A stretch of 21,556 bases of DNA from an uncultured Clostridia bacterium (GTDB lineage Bacteria; Bacillota; Clostridia; TANB77; CAG-508), in assembly GCA_948663505.1 (NCBI GenBank), contig CAPNAQ010000013.1, positions 1 to 21,556 of the forward strand, read 5' to 3'. Below, one piece after another: positions 14,042 through 21,529 of the stretch (position 1 is the stretch's first letter; each line of letters opens with the position of its first letter). Both the position numbers and the translations under genes were made by a program. The notes under the pieces were generated by a model, which had not been told where the DNA came from, made no database searches, and saw only the letters and a program-made list of their open reading frames with translations.

Positions 14042-14928
14042 ACACAACTCCCTATAATTCCTGCATCATTTCCAAGTGTTGCTGGAACTATAATTAGTTC
14101 TTCTCTTTTATTAAAAAGCAAATTATTATTTTGAATATTTGTGTTTAACTTCTCAAGAAAAATATCTGTAAAATAGACGAAACTTCCGCCTATACCAACA
14201 GCTTCAGGCTCAAATATATTTATCAAATTTGAAATTCCTATAGACAAATAATCAATAAATTGATCAATGACTTCGTTTATTTTTTCATTATCTACACTTT
14301 TTTTAATTATTTCGAGTAATTCTTGTCCTCTTGTTGTTTCATCTAATCCTAATACATTTCTTAAATTTGTTTTAAAAGCTTTCATTGAAGAATATCTTTC
14401 AAAACATCCTTTTTTTCCACAATTACATTTTATTCCATCTTTTTGAATTATCATATGCCCAAATTCACATCCTGGCAAATTACCTGTTTCTAGTAATTCT
14501 CCATTTATTATAACTGCTCCACCAATTCCTGTTCCTAATGTTAAAAATATACTTCTTTTATAATTTTTTAGAGCTCCATATTTACTTTCTGCTAATGCTG
14601 CACTTTTTACATCATTTCTTATTTTTATAGGTATTTTTATCTCTTTTTTTAGATTATCTACTATTTGATAATTTTCTATTCCTAAATTTACAGATTTTAT
14701 TATATTTTTATCGTTTACTGTTCCTGGAATAGCTATTCCTATTTCTATGATTTCATACTTTTTATTATATTGTTTAACATTATCTATTATATTTGTCTCT
14801 ATTATTTCTTTTATGTTACTTTTCTCTTTTGTTAATATTCTTCTTTCTTTTTTCTCAATTATGTTTCCTTTATCATCTATTACTCCTATTGATATATGAC
14901 TTCCTCCTAAATCAATTCCAATATTCAC
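14038..14928 (-). CDS. ROK family sugar kinase (glucokinase-like)
   Basis: A 296-residue ATP-dependent sugar kinase of the ROK family, cytosolic. Visible motifs are the N-terminal phosphate site IGIDLGGSHI (3-12), the catalytic aspartate in RND (Asp106), LGTGIGG (131-137), the sugar-binding GCEFGHM (His158), and the ROK zinc motif CNCGKKGCFE with Cys168, Cys170 and Cys175. Glucose is the commonest substrate for such proteins, but N-acetylmannosamine, fructose or other sugars cannot be excluded. The start is GTG at 14928, 7 bases after AGGGGA and in line with the family N-terminus; longer in-frame extensions run into pilC. It starts 49 bases after pilC. Its final codons and stop merge into the palindromic element. 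Confidence 0.92.
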   Translation of the reverse strand: MNIGIDLGGSHISIGVIDDKGNIIEKKERRILTKEKSNIKEIIETNIIDNVKQYNKKYEIIEIGIAIPGTVNDKNIIKSVNLGIENYQIVDNLKKEIKIPIKIRNDVKSAALAESKYGALKNYKRSIFLTLGTGIGGAVIINGELLETGNLPGCEFGHMIIQKDGIKCNCGKKGCFERYSSMKAFKTNLRNVLGLDETTRGQELLEIIKKSVDNEKINEVIDQFIDYLSIGISNLINIFEPEAVGIGGSFVYFTDIFLEKLNTNIQNNNLLFNKREELIIVPATLGNDAGIIGSCV

Positions 14929-14977
14929 TATAATTTCCCCTATCTTTATAAATTTATTGTTTCCTTGAATCATATAA

Positions 14978-16318
14978 CTATAATCCTGCTGCTGAGAACA
15001 ACCAATTACCCATATATGCTTCAATAACAGGAACCAATACAACTACAACAAAGAATATTAAAACCAAACCAACAATAACATAAACAACTTGAGGTAAAAC
15101 TTTCATAATTTTACTCATAATATTATCTATATCAATATCCATATATTCAACTAATTTATTCATCATCTCAACAAGATCAGTTTGCATACCTATTTTCAAC
15201 ATTTCAGTAATCATAGATTTAGCTAAGCCTGACTTTTCAAATGGTTCTATCCAAGAATCACCTATAAGAATATTATTTAATGATGTCTCTATAATTGATA
15301 ACATTACATAATTTTGAATAACATTTTTACTAACATCAATTGCATCTTGAATCCTCATACCATTTTCAAGATTTAAAAGCATAGCTTTCATTAATCTAGA
15401 AAAGTCCAAAGCAAATATCAACTGTCCAAATATTGGCATTTTATATTTAAAATAATCAAAATTATATTTTCCTTTTGGTGTATTAATATAAAATAATATA
15501 CCTGCCACAATACCAGTGAACAAAATTATTGGTATATACCAAAATTCCATCATAGTATTAACAACACCTTGAAACCATATTGTTATTGGTGGTAGTTCAT
15601 CTGTAGAACCTAACTCATCATAAACATTTTGTATTGCTGGTATTGCAAATACTGTTCCTACAATAAGCATTACTATTAATAATACAAATTGAATTATATT
15701 TGGGATTAGTATTGATCTTATTTTTTTATTTAGTGCTTCTGTTTCATCTAAATATCTTACGGCTTGCTCTAATGAATTTACAAGTGATCCCGATAATTCT
15801 CCAACTTTTATCATATTTACATAAATATATGGGAAAATATCTGAATAATATTCCATTGTTGTATACATATTTTCGCCTGCTTCTACACCTGCAAGTATAT
15901 CTTCAATTACTCCTCTTAATGTTAAATTTTCAGTACTTTCCATTATAGTTTTTAATGCATGAATATTATTGAAGTTAGCTTTTTTCAATAAGTAAAAGTT
16001 TTGTGTAAATATTACTAAATCTCTTGGTGTTATTTTCTCTGTTGAAGATAAATATAAATTAATTTTTTCTTTTGTTGTAATTTTTTTACCTAAATCTAAT
16101 TGAGTTGTATTTACATTTTGCATTATTTCTTGTATATCTTTTATATTTTTCTTTTTCTTTTTACTTTTCTTTTTTGAATATGATGTTTGTTGTATTGATA
16201 TAGGCATTAATTCATTATCTTTTAACATTCTTATTAAAATTTGTCTACTTCCTGCTTCTACTCTATTTCTAACAATTAAACCAGAACTAGTAACTGCTTT
16301 ATATACATATATAGGCAA
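14978..16318 (-). CDS. pilC: Type IV pilus inner-membrane platform protein PilC
   Basis: PilC (GspF family) is the polytopic platform protein through which PilB and PilT act on pilin. The 446 residues begin MPIYVYKA, the classic family start, then a Lys-rich insert (KKKSKKKKK near 50), then two GspF domains. The first (about 100-220) contains TPRDLVIFTQNFYLL and YVNMIKVGELSG; the second (about 285-410) contains FGQLIFALDFSRLMKAML. Membrane segments lie near 200-230, 255-280 and 410-440. I use TTG at 16318 because it gives MPIY and lies 8 bases after GGAGG; a GTG at 16327 overlaps the ribosome site. It follows pilT by about 100 bases. Confidence 0.94.
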   Translation of the reverse strand: MPIYVYKAVTSSGLIVRNRVEAGSRQILIRMLKDNELMPISIQQTSYSKKKSKKKKKNIKDIQEIMQNVNTTQLDLGKKITTKEKINLYLSSTEKITPRDLVIFTQNFYLLKKANFNNIHALKTIMESTENLTLRGVIEDILAGVEAGENMYTTMEYYSDIFPYIYVNMIKVGELSGSLVNSLEQAVRYLDETEALNKKIRSILIPNIIQFVLLIVMLIVGTVFAIPAIQNVYDELGSTDELPPITIWFQGVVNTMMEFWYIPIILFTGIVAGILFYINTPKGKYNFDYFKYKMPIFGQLIFALDFSRLMKAMLLNLENGMRIQDAIDVSKNVIQNYVMLSIIETSLNNILIGDSWIEPFEKSGLAKSMITEMLKIGMQTDLVEMMNKLVEYMDIDIDNIMSKIMKVLPQVVYVIVGLVLIFFVVVVLVPVIEAYMGNWLFSAAGL

Positions 16319-16418
16319 ATGTGCCACCTCCCCACTTCTCTATAATAAAATTGATATTCAGTATATTAAATGCATTGGAAACAAAATTTTTGAATATTCA
16401 TGTTATTTTATAAGTATG

Positions 16419-17525
16419 CTAATTTTTATTATTATCTCTTCTTATTTTCATTTGCATAATAGTTCTATTTAAAATCTCAATATTCTTTTCTTCAATTTGA
16501 GCTTTAGCCTGATCTAAAGTAATTTTATCATTTACAAATAAAGATGCAATTGAATTAATCAAACCTATACTACCCTTTTCAGAACTACTTTGTATTGCAT
16601 CTTCTATTTCTGATACACTAATTTTCTCCTTTCTAATAATACCAGAAACAATATTATCTACAACCATAACTTCAGGAACTAACACAAGTTTACCATCTCT
16701 TCCTTTTAAAAGTCTTTGTGATACAACTAATTTCAATAATGCTGATAATAAATATTTAATACTTGCTTGATCTCTTACTTCATAGAAATTTATCATTCTA
16801 TCTATAGTTTCAGCACAAGATTTTGTATGTAAAGTTCCTATAACCAAATGACCCGATTCAGCCATTTCTATGGCCGCTTCCATAGTTACTTTATCTCTAA
16901 TCTCACCAATTACTAAAATATCACAATCTTCTCTTAATGAGTTTTTAACACCATCGCTAAATGTTAAAGCATCTCTTCCTTTTCCAATTTCTTTTTGCAC
17001 TATTAAGGATTTTTTTGAATGATGTTTATATTCTACTGGATTTTCTAGTGTTAAAATCTTTTTATTTTGTGTTTCATTAATTTCATTTACTAAAGCATTT
17101 AATGTTGTACTTTTTCCTGAATTAGTTTTCCCTGTTACTAATATTAATCCTTGTTGTTGATATGTCATTCTTCTAATAATATCAGGTAATCCTAATGATT
17201 CATAATCTGGTAGAGTATTTTTTATAAGTCTTAATGTACATAAAGGAACATCATCAGATAATGAAATATTAACCCTTAAACGAATTCTTTTATACTCATA
17301 TGATGTATCTAATTTTCTTGTTGTTCTAAAAACTTCATCTTTATCTAAATTACCTCTAACTAAGTAATCATATATTTCTGCCATATCTTCTTGTGTTAAT
17401 TCTTCCATTTCTTCTATAGGAATTAATTCTCTTGCTATTCTTAACATTGGTTTATTTCCTGAAATTAAATGTACATCTGATGCATCTTTCTCTATTGCAA
17501 TATCTAATATTTTATCCATATTCAT
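16419..17525 (-). CDS. pilT: Type IV pilus retraction ATPase PilT
   Basis: PilT is the cytosolic hexameric ATPase that powers pilus retraction and twitching. The 368 residues open with DIAIEKDASDVHLISGNKPM, the PilT-type N-domain. Walker A is GKTNSGKST (132-140), the Asp box contains LENPVE (160-165), Walker B is DILVIGEIRD (202-211) and the His box is GHLVIGTLHT (225-234). Lys in place of the usual Pro in Walker A and Asn in place of Asp in the Asp box are departures from the common form. The zinc cysteines of PilB are absent, which separates it from the assembly ATPase. AGGAGAGG precedes the ATG. A hairpin and a possible -10 box in the gap from pilB suggest it may also be transcribed on its own. 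Confidence 0.95.
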   Translation of the reverse strand: MNMDKILDIAIEKDASDVHLISGNKPMLRIARELIPIEEMEELTQEDMAEIYDYLVRGNLDKDEVFRTTRKLDTSYEYKRIRLRVNISLSDDVPLCTLRLIKNTLPDYESLGLPDIIRRMTYQQQGLILVTGKTNSGKSTTLNALVNEINETQNKKILTLENPVEYKHHSKKSLIVQKEIGKGRDALTFSDGVKNSLREDCDILVIGEIRDKVTMEAAIEMAESGHLVIGTLHTKSCAETIDRMINFYEVRDQASIKYLLSALLKLVVSQRLLKGRDGKLVLVPEVMVVDNIVSGIIRKEKISVSEIEDAIQSSSEKGSIGLINSIASLFVNDKITLDQAKAQIEEKNIEILNRTIMQMKIRRDNNKN

Positions 17526-17552
17526 AGTAAATCTTCCTCTCCTTATTATTTT

Positions 17553-17582
17553 TATAGAAAAAATATATATCTTTTTTCTATA
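17553..17582. repeat. AT-rich inverted repeat in the pilB-pilT gap
   Basis: TATAGAAAAAA and its complement form an 11-bp stem with an 8-base loop, 30 bases upstream of the pilT start. The minus strand reads GGGGTATAAT just before it, a possible -10 box, but no good -35 box is found. The hairpin may be a weak terminator or an mRNA processing/stability structure. Confidence 0.45.
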
Positions 17583-17646
17583 TTATACCCCAAAGTAAGT
17601 TCAACCATGAGTTGTTATTCACTTTAACTTATTATAATGTTTTTAA

Positions 17647-19308
17647 CTAATAAATTATAAGCTTTCTATTTAGTTCTTCTAAAGTAGTTTCTCCTGCTAA
17701 TATCTTTCTTATACCATCAACTATTAAAGGTCTGTAATCTTGTTCTAAAGCCTTATTTCTTATTTCGATACTAGAAGCATCTCTTACAATTAACTCTTTA
17801 ATTTCATCTGTCAAATTTAAGATTTCAAATATCCCTATTCTACCATAATATCCAGAATCATTACAATGCCTACAACCTACGGTATCATATGTTTTTATTC
17901 CTTCTAAATTCATTGAAACATTATATTTTTGAAGTATTTTCTGAATTATATTTTTTTCTTCTTGAGTAAAGTCTCTTTCTCTTCTGCAATTTGGACAAAT
18001 TCTTCTTATCAATCTTTGAGAAACAGATGTCGCTAAAGTACTTGCTATATCATAATTTGAAACTCCCATTTTTCTCATTCTATTTATTACTTCTATACTA
18101 TCAATTGTATGAATTGTAGATAATACATAATGACCTGTTTGTCCAGATTGTATAGCTATTTCAGCAGTTTCTTTATCACGAATTTCTCCTACTAATATTA
18201 TATCTGGATCCTGTCTTACAACTGTTCTCAAAATACCTGAAAATGATGTTTTTGAGTCTATCTCTATTTGATTTAATCCTTCTATTCGTATCTCCACAGG
18301 ATCTTCTATTGTTGTAATATTTATATGTGGACTATTTAAATAATCTATAATACTATATAATGTTGTTGTTTTTCCTTCTCCTGTTGGAGCTGCAATTATT
18401 GTTATACTATTCTTTTTATTAAAACTTTTCTTAAAATCACTTTCTGTTCCTGGATATCCTAATTCAAATATATTTCTAATATCATCATCCTTTTTTAATA
18501 ATCTTAAAACAAATTTTTCTCCATAGACATTTGGTTGTGAAGAAACACGTATATTATAATCATCATATATCAATATTCTTCCATCTTGTGATTCTTGTTT
18601 TTCTTGGTGCATATTAGAAATAGCTTTTAATCTTCCTATAACTTGTTGCTGCTTATCTTTTGATATCTTCATCTCATCAAATAATAATCCATCTATTCTA
18701 TATCTAATTCTAATTTCATTTGCTAATGGCTCTATATGAATATCACTAGCTCTTTTTTCCATTCCTTTTTTTATTATACTATCAACCAATTCTACTATTG
18801 TGCCTGTTATAATATTATGTGATGATGATAAATTATTAGATGAGCCACTATTAGAAAATGCTGTTTTACTTAAATTATCCAATACTTTTTCTATTTTATC
18901 TTCAAATGTAATATATTGATCCATTATTAAACCTTTACTTAACAAAGCAAGCTTTACAGAATCAATTTTATTTCCTCTTGCTCCATCTGCAAAACATACT
19001 TTTATTTTGCCATTATCTATCTGAAATGGTATACACTTATTACTTTTCATTACATCCAAAGATAAATATTCTGTGGGTTTTATTTTTATTTTATCTTCTG
19101 TTAATAACATTCCTTGTGTACCCAAAATTTCTGCTATATTTCTTATTAAAATTTCATCATTACATAAATTTAATAGATGTAAAATATCTCCTAATTTTTT
19201 ATCTTGATGTTGTTTTTGATATTGTAATGCTTGTTCTATATTTTCTGATGTTGCAACTCCTCTTTTTACTAATTCAACACCAATTGGCTGTCTTCTCCTA
19301 ATATCCAT
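17647..19308 (-). CDS. pilB: Type IV pilus assembly ATPase PilB
   Basis: PilB (GspE family) is the extension ATPase that drives pilin polymerisation at the membrane. The 553 residues contain an N-terminal MshEN-like region (VELVKRGVATSENIEQAL, 11-28), ASDIHIEP (187-194), Walker A APTGEGKTTT (307-316), the Asp box TIEDPVE (333-339), Walker B DIILVGEIRD (369-378), the His box GHYVLSTIHT (392-401) and a tetra-cysteine zinc site (Cys438, 441, 479, 482). Length is normal. I start at ATG 19308 (MDIRRRQPIG), 8 bases after AAAGGA; the ATG at 19317 abuts the ribosome site. The MshEN-like N-terminus raises the possibility of c-di-GMP binding, unproven here. It lies 26 bases after the minor pilin-like gene. 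Confidence 0.96.
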   Translation of the reverse strand: MDIRRRQPIGVELVKRGVATSENIEQALQYQKQHQDKKLGDILHLLNLCNDEILIRNIAEILGTQGMLLTEDKIKIKPTEYLSLDVMKSNKCIPFQIDNGKIKVCFADGARGNKIDSVKLALLSKGLIMDQYITFEDKIEKVLDNLSKTAFSNSGSSNNLSSSHNIITGTIVELVDSIIKKGMEKRASDIHIEPLANEIRIRYRIDGLLFDEMKISKDKQQQVIGRLKAISNMHQEKQESQDGRILIYDDYNIRVSSQPNVYGEKFVLRLLKKDDDIRNIFELGYPGTESDFKKSFNKKNSITIIAAPTGEGKTTTLYSIIDYLNSPHINITTIEDPVEIRIEGLNQIEIDSKTSFSGILRTVVRQDPDIILVGEIRDKETAEIAIQSGQTGHYVLSTIHTIDSIEVINRMRKMGVSNYDIASTLATSVSQRLIRRICPNCRRERDFTQEEKNIIQKILQKYNVSMNLEGIKTYDTVGCRHCNDSGYYGRIGIFEILNLTDEIKELIVRDASSIEIRNKALEQDYRPLIVDGIRKILAGETTLEELNRKLIIY

Positions 19309-19334
19309 ATAATTCATCCTTTCTCATTTATTTA

Positions 19335-19790
19335 CTATTTCATAGTGTATTTAATCACATCAATGCCTGTCCTATCAATATTTCCTGTTTTTATAGAAAC
19401 ACTAACAACATAATTTGAATCTTGATAAATCCAAGAAAATTCGCAATCATCAATATTTTCACAAATTTTTATTTTATTTTTATAAATAGATTTATTTTCT
19501 TGTATATACGTATACTGGTTTCCACTAGAAAAAATTATATAACTTACCTTTTTTCCACCTTCACTATTATCAATATTTGTATCAATTACTTTATTACCAC
19601 TAGTATTTATTTCTTTTGAAAAAATACTCATAAACTTTGTATATTGTGTTGTTGTATCACTATTAATATTTGTAATATCAATATTTTTATAAAAAAAAGT
19701 TGTTAATGTTGACACAGAAGCTATTACAATAAGCATCCCAATTACATAAATTATTAGTGACACAAGAGTTATACCTTTATTACTTTTCAT
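19335..19790 (-). CDS. Minor pilin-like protein (PilW/GspJ-like position)
   Basis: A 151-residue protein with a prepilin N-terminus: leader MKSNKG, then ITLVSLIIYVIGMLIVIASV, a hydrophobic helix that continues into a polar pilin-like body (YTKFMSIFSKEINTSGNK). The C-terminal part contains a small Cys-X5-Cys pair (KICENIDDCEF), which could form a disulfide. Position +5 after cleavage is Ser. AAGGAG precedes the ATG, and only 7 bases separate it from the upstream gene. Minor pilins in this position usually prime pilus assembly. The exact minor-pilin class is uncertain; operon position is the main guide. Confidence 0.82.
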   Translation of the reverse strand: MKSNKGITLVSLIIYVIGMLIVIASVSTLTTFFYKNIDITNINSDTTTQYTKFMSIFSKEINTSGNKVIDTNIDNSEGGKKVSYIIFSSGNQYTYIQENKSIYKNKIKICENIDDCEFSWIYQDSNYVVSVSIKTGNIDRTGIDVIKYTMK

Positions 19791-19797
19791 TTATAAG

Positions 19798-20241
19798 CTA
19801 CTCCTTTTTAATATAAGTAGAAAGTTCCACTGTCTCATCTTTATTCTTTAATTTATATAAAATTTGAACTGTAACTTCTTTTACTATATTAGGCTCTTTA
19901 CTTGTATCATTATTATTCTCTTTTTGAATTAGATAATAATCCTTAATAATCACTTTCTTATGATAACCTGTAAAATTATTATCCTTATCTTTAATATCTT
20001 CTTCTTTTAAAATTTCAATAATATCAATTCCTCTATCTTCATATTGTTCCTTATATCCCTCTGATTTTATTACCTCTATTTCCTCTACAGCATATGTTAG
20101 AGCTTGTGTCTTTCTTTCAGTTTCTTTTGCATTTATATTTATATTGATTATTAAATTTCCTATTAGAGTAATAAATATTGTTATTATTATTACAGAAATA
20201 ATTATATCTACTGTTGAAATTCCTTTTTCACTTTTAGTCAT
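19798..20241 (-). CDS. Minor pilin-like protein (PilV/GspI-like position)
   Basis: A 147-residue protein with leader MTKSEKG and a hydrophobic helix starting ISTVDIIISVIIITIFITLI, then a charged helix (ERKTQALTYAVEEIEVIKSE) and a beta-rich end (KEVTVQILYKLKNKDETVEL). The charged helix with a Glu-Glu-Ile-Glu-Val-Ile-Lys stretch after a Tyr-Ala is typical of PilV/GspI minor pilins. Position +5 is Asp, the closest match to the normal Glu5 among the four pilin-like proteins here. The ribosome site AAAGAGG is inside a 17-codon ORF whose stop overlaps this gene's ATG. Confidence 0.82.
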   Translation of the reverse strand: MTKSEKGISTVDIIISVIIITIFITLIGNLIINININAKETERKTQALTYAVEEIEVIKSEGYKEQYEDRGIDIIEILKEEDIKDKDNNFTGYHKKVIIKDYYLIQKENNNDTSKEPNIVKEVTVQILYKLKNKDETVELSTYIKKE

Positions 20242-20287
20242 TTAAAACCTCTTTCTTTTTGTTTACTACAAAATATATTACCATCAT
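20234..20287 (-). CDS. 17-codon ORF coupled to the minor pilin gene
   Basis: Encodes MMVIYFVVNKKKEVLND. Its ATG is 9 bases after TAAGGAG, whose TAA is the stop of the prepilin peptidase gene, and its own TAA overlaps the ATG of the next pilin-like gene by 8 bases. The peptide has a short hydrophobic front and a basic middle. It fills the whole gap between two pilus genes with a better ribosome site than the gene downstream. It may be a leader peptide that couples translation, or just a relic; its reality as a protein is unproven. Confidence 0.45.
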   Translation of the reverse strand: MMVIYFVVNKKKEVLND

Positions 20288-20300
20288 TATTTTAAACTCC

Positions 20301-21119
20301 TTATAGAATGAATAAGTATTTTAATCCTTTAAAAATAACAATAAAAAATATAATATTTTCTGCACACATAATAAATGCAATAGGAATTTGACTATTATAT
20401 TGTTTTTCGTCTACTCTACCTTTAGTATTTTTTGTTATTTTTAAAATTATTAAATCAATTGCAATAGCAAGTAATGTCATAATCATTGAATTTATTACTA
20501 TATATTCTCCAGTAAATATTGTCATAATTACTATTATTAATAATACTGAAAAAATATAGCTATTTTGAGCCTTCTTTTTTAACTTCAAAGTATCAATTAT
20601 TAAAAGAATCAAAAGTATTACTAAGTATATAACATATCTATATATACTAGTTTCTTCTATTATGTATAGATATATCATATACATAATTGATATTATTATC
20701 CCATACATTAAAACAGGTTTATTGACTTGTCTATTTTCTTTATCTATTGCTCCAATTAATACTACAAATGTTATGTATAATGCAAAAAATATGTAATCAA
20801 TAACTTTAATTAGTTCAATATTATATGCATCTATTTCAGTAATAAAACCTAAAGCAACAAATAATACTCCTGTTACAATTTCTAATATGAAATATCTTGG
20901 TCTTATCTTTTCATTACAATATCTACATCTTCCACCTAAAAATATATAACTTAATACTGGTATTAAATCTAATATATTTAACCTATGATTACATTTTGGA
21001 CAATATGAATGTGTATGTGTAATATCTTGTCCTTTCGGAATTCTATATACTGCTAATGTATAAAAACTTCCAAATGTAACACCAATTATGAATAATACTA
21101 TATATAAAAATACATTCAT
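20301..21119 (-). CDS. pilD: Prepilin peptidase (A24 family), degenerate second motif
   Basis: A polytopic aspartic peptidase that cleaves prepilin leaders and usually N-methylates the new N-terminus. The 272 residues begin with a membrane helix (IGVTFGSFYTLAVYRIP), then the cytosolic zinc domain with Cys40, Cys43, Cys65 and Cys68 (YCPKCNHRLNILDLIPVLSY). The first catalytic aspartate is Asp126 in GAIDKENRQVNKPV. The second, normally in GxGDVKL, aligns best with Asp176 in LIIDTLKL, so both glycines are lost. About seven membrane segments follow the family layout. AAGGAG precedes the ATG. It stands between the short pilin gene and the minor pilin genes. It is probably active if Asp176 is placed correctly; otherwise pilins would need another peptidase. 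Confidence 0.9.
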   Translation of the reverse strand: MNVFLYIVLFIIGVTFGSFYTLAVYRIPKGQDITHTHSYCPKCNHRLNILDLIPVLSYIFLGGRCRYCNEKIRPRYFILEIVTGVLFVALGFITEIDAYNIELIKVIDYIFFALYITFVVLIGAIDKENRQVNKPVLMYGIIISIMYMIYLYIIEETSIYRYVIYLVILLILLIIDTLKLKKKAQNSYIFSVLLIIVIMTIFTGEYIVINSMIMTLLAIAIDLIILKITKNTKGRVDEKQYNSQIPIAFIMCAENIIFFIVIFKGLKYLFIL

Positions 21120-21170
21120 TTATATCTCCTTAATTTTCTCTTAAAAATAAAACTATTAAATCTATAATAA

Positions 21171-21233
21171 TGTTACTATTCACAGCTAATATTAACATTT
21201 TTACTATTATTTTTAAGGCTGTGAACAATAACA
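21171..21233. repeat. Long inverted repeat between pilin and prepilin peptidase genes
   Basis: TGTTACTATTCACAGC (21171-21186) and GCTGTGAACAATAACA (21218-21233) are complementary at 14 of 16 positions around a 31-base A/T-only loop. The core TTCACAGC pairs perfectly. It could be an attenuator, a protein-binding site, or a remnant of a small mobile element; no direct repeats were noted at its edges. Confidence 0.55.
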
Positions 21234-21259
21234 TAATAATTATATCTATGATATTTTAA

Positions 21260-21294
21260 AATAAGGCATATACAACAAATGCGCATAGCCTATT
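21260..21294 (-). terminator. Possible weak terminator after the short pilin gene
   Basis: On the minus strand AATAGGC pairs with GCCTTATT (one bulge) around a loop, followed by a T/A-rich run, about 15 bases after the pilin stop. Partial termination here would give more pilin mRNA than downstream assembly mRNA. The stem is imperfect, so confidence is low. Confidence 0.4.
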
Positions 21295-21307
21295 TATTTA
21301 AATCTTA

Positions 21308-21529
21308 TTATTCTAATCCATATAAAGCATTATCAATTGCATTATTATATGAATTTAAAGCTTCATTTTCTCTTTCTTGAGCATCTATTGTATTATTTTT
21401 AGCTTGTCTAGCTCTATTAAATAATCCATTATCCCCACTCAATGTAGCTATAGAAATTCCTGCTAAAATTAATAATATAATTATTGTAATAACTAATGCT
21501 ACTAATGTAATACCCTTTTGTTCTTTCAT
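21308..21529 (-). CDS. Short type IV pilin-like protein
   Basis: A 73-residue prepilin: leader MKEQKG, then ITLVALVITIIILLILAGIS and a polar amphipathic helix (GDNGLFNRARQAKNNTIDAQ) to the end. It has no globular beta head, so the mature 67-residue protein would be almost only the pilin alpha-1 helix. Its first 45 residues closely match those of the 513-residue protein at the other end of the operon (both contain ALVITIIILLILAG and GDNGLF.RA..AK). Position +5 is Ala. GGGAGG precedes the ATG at a normal distance. It is the first pilus gene in the window and could be the major pilin or a filler subunit; length alone does not decide. Confidence 0.85.
   Translation of the reverse strand: MKEQKGITLVALVITIIILLILAGISIATLSGDNGLFNRARQAKNNTIDAQERENEALNSYNNAIDNALYGLE

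Noticed and set aside
13937..14047. An N-terminal extension of the transketolase subunit reading through the palindrome.
   Set aside because: The extension is translated REP sequence (KGASLF, KKGRPLCH), absent from the family. ATG 13936 has GGAGG and the normal N-terminus.
14929..15042. An N-terminal extension of the ROK kinase overlapping the end of pilC.
   Set aside because: ROK proteins begin at the IGIDLGG strand; GTG 14928 has a suitable ribosome site and the extension has none.
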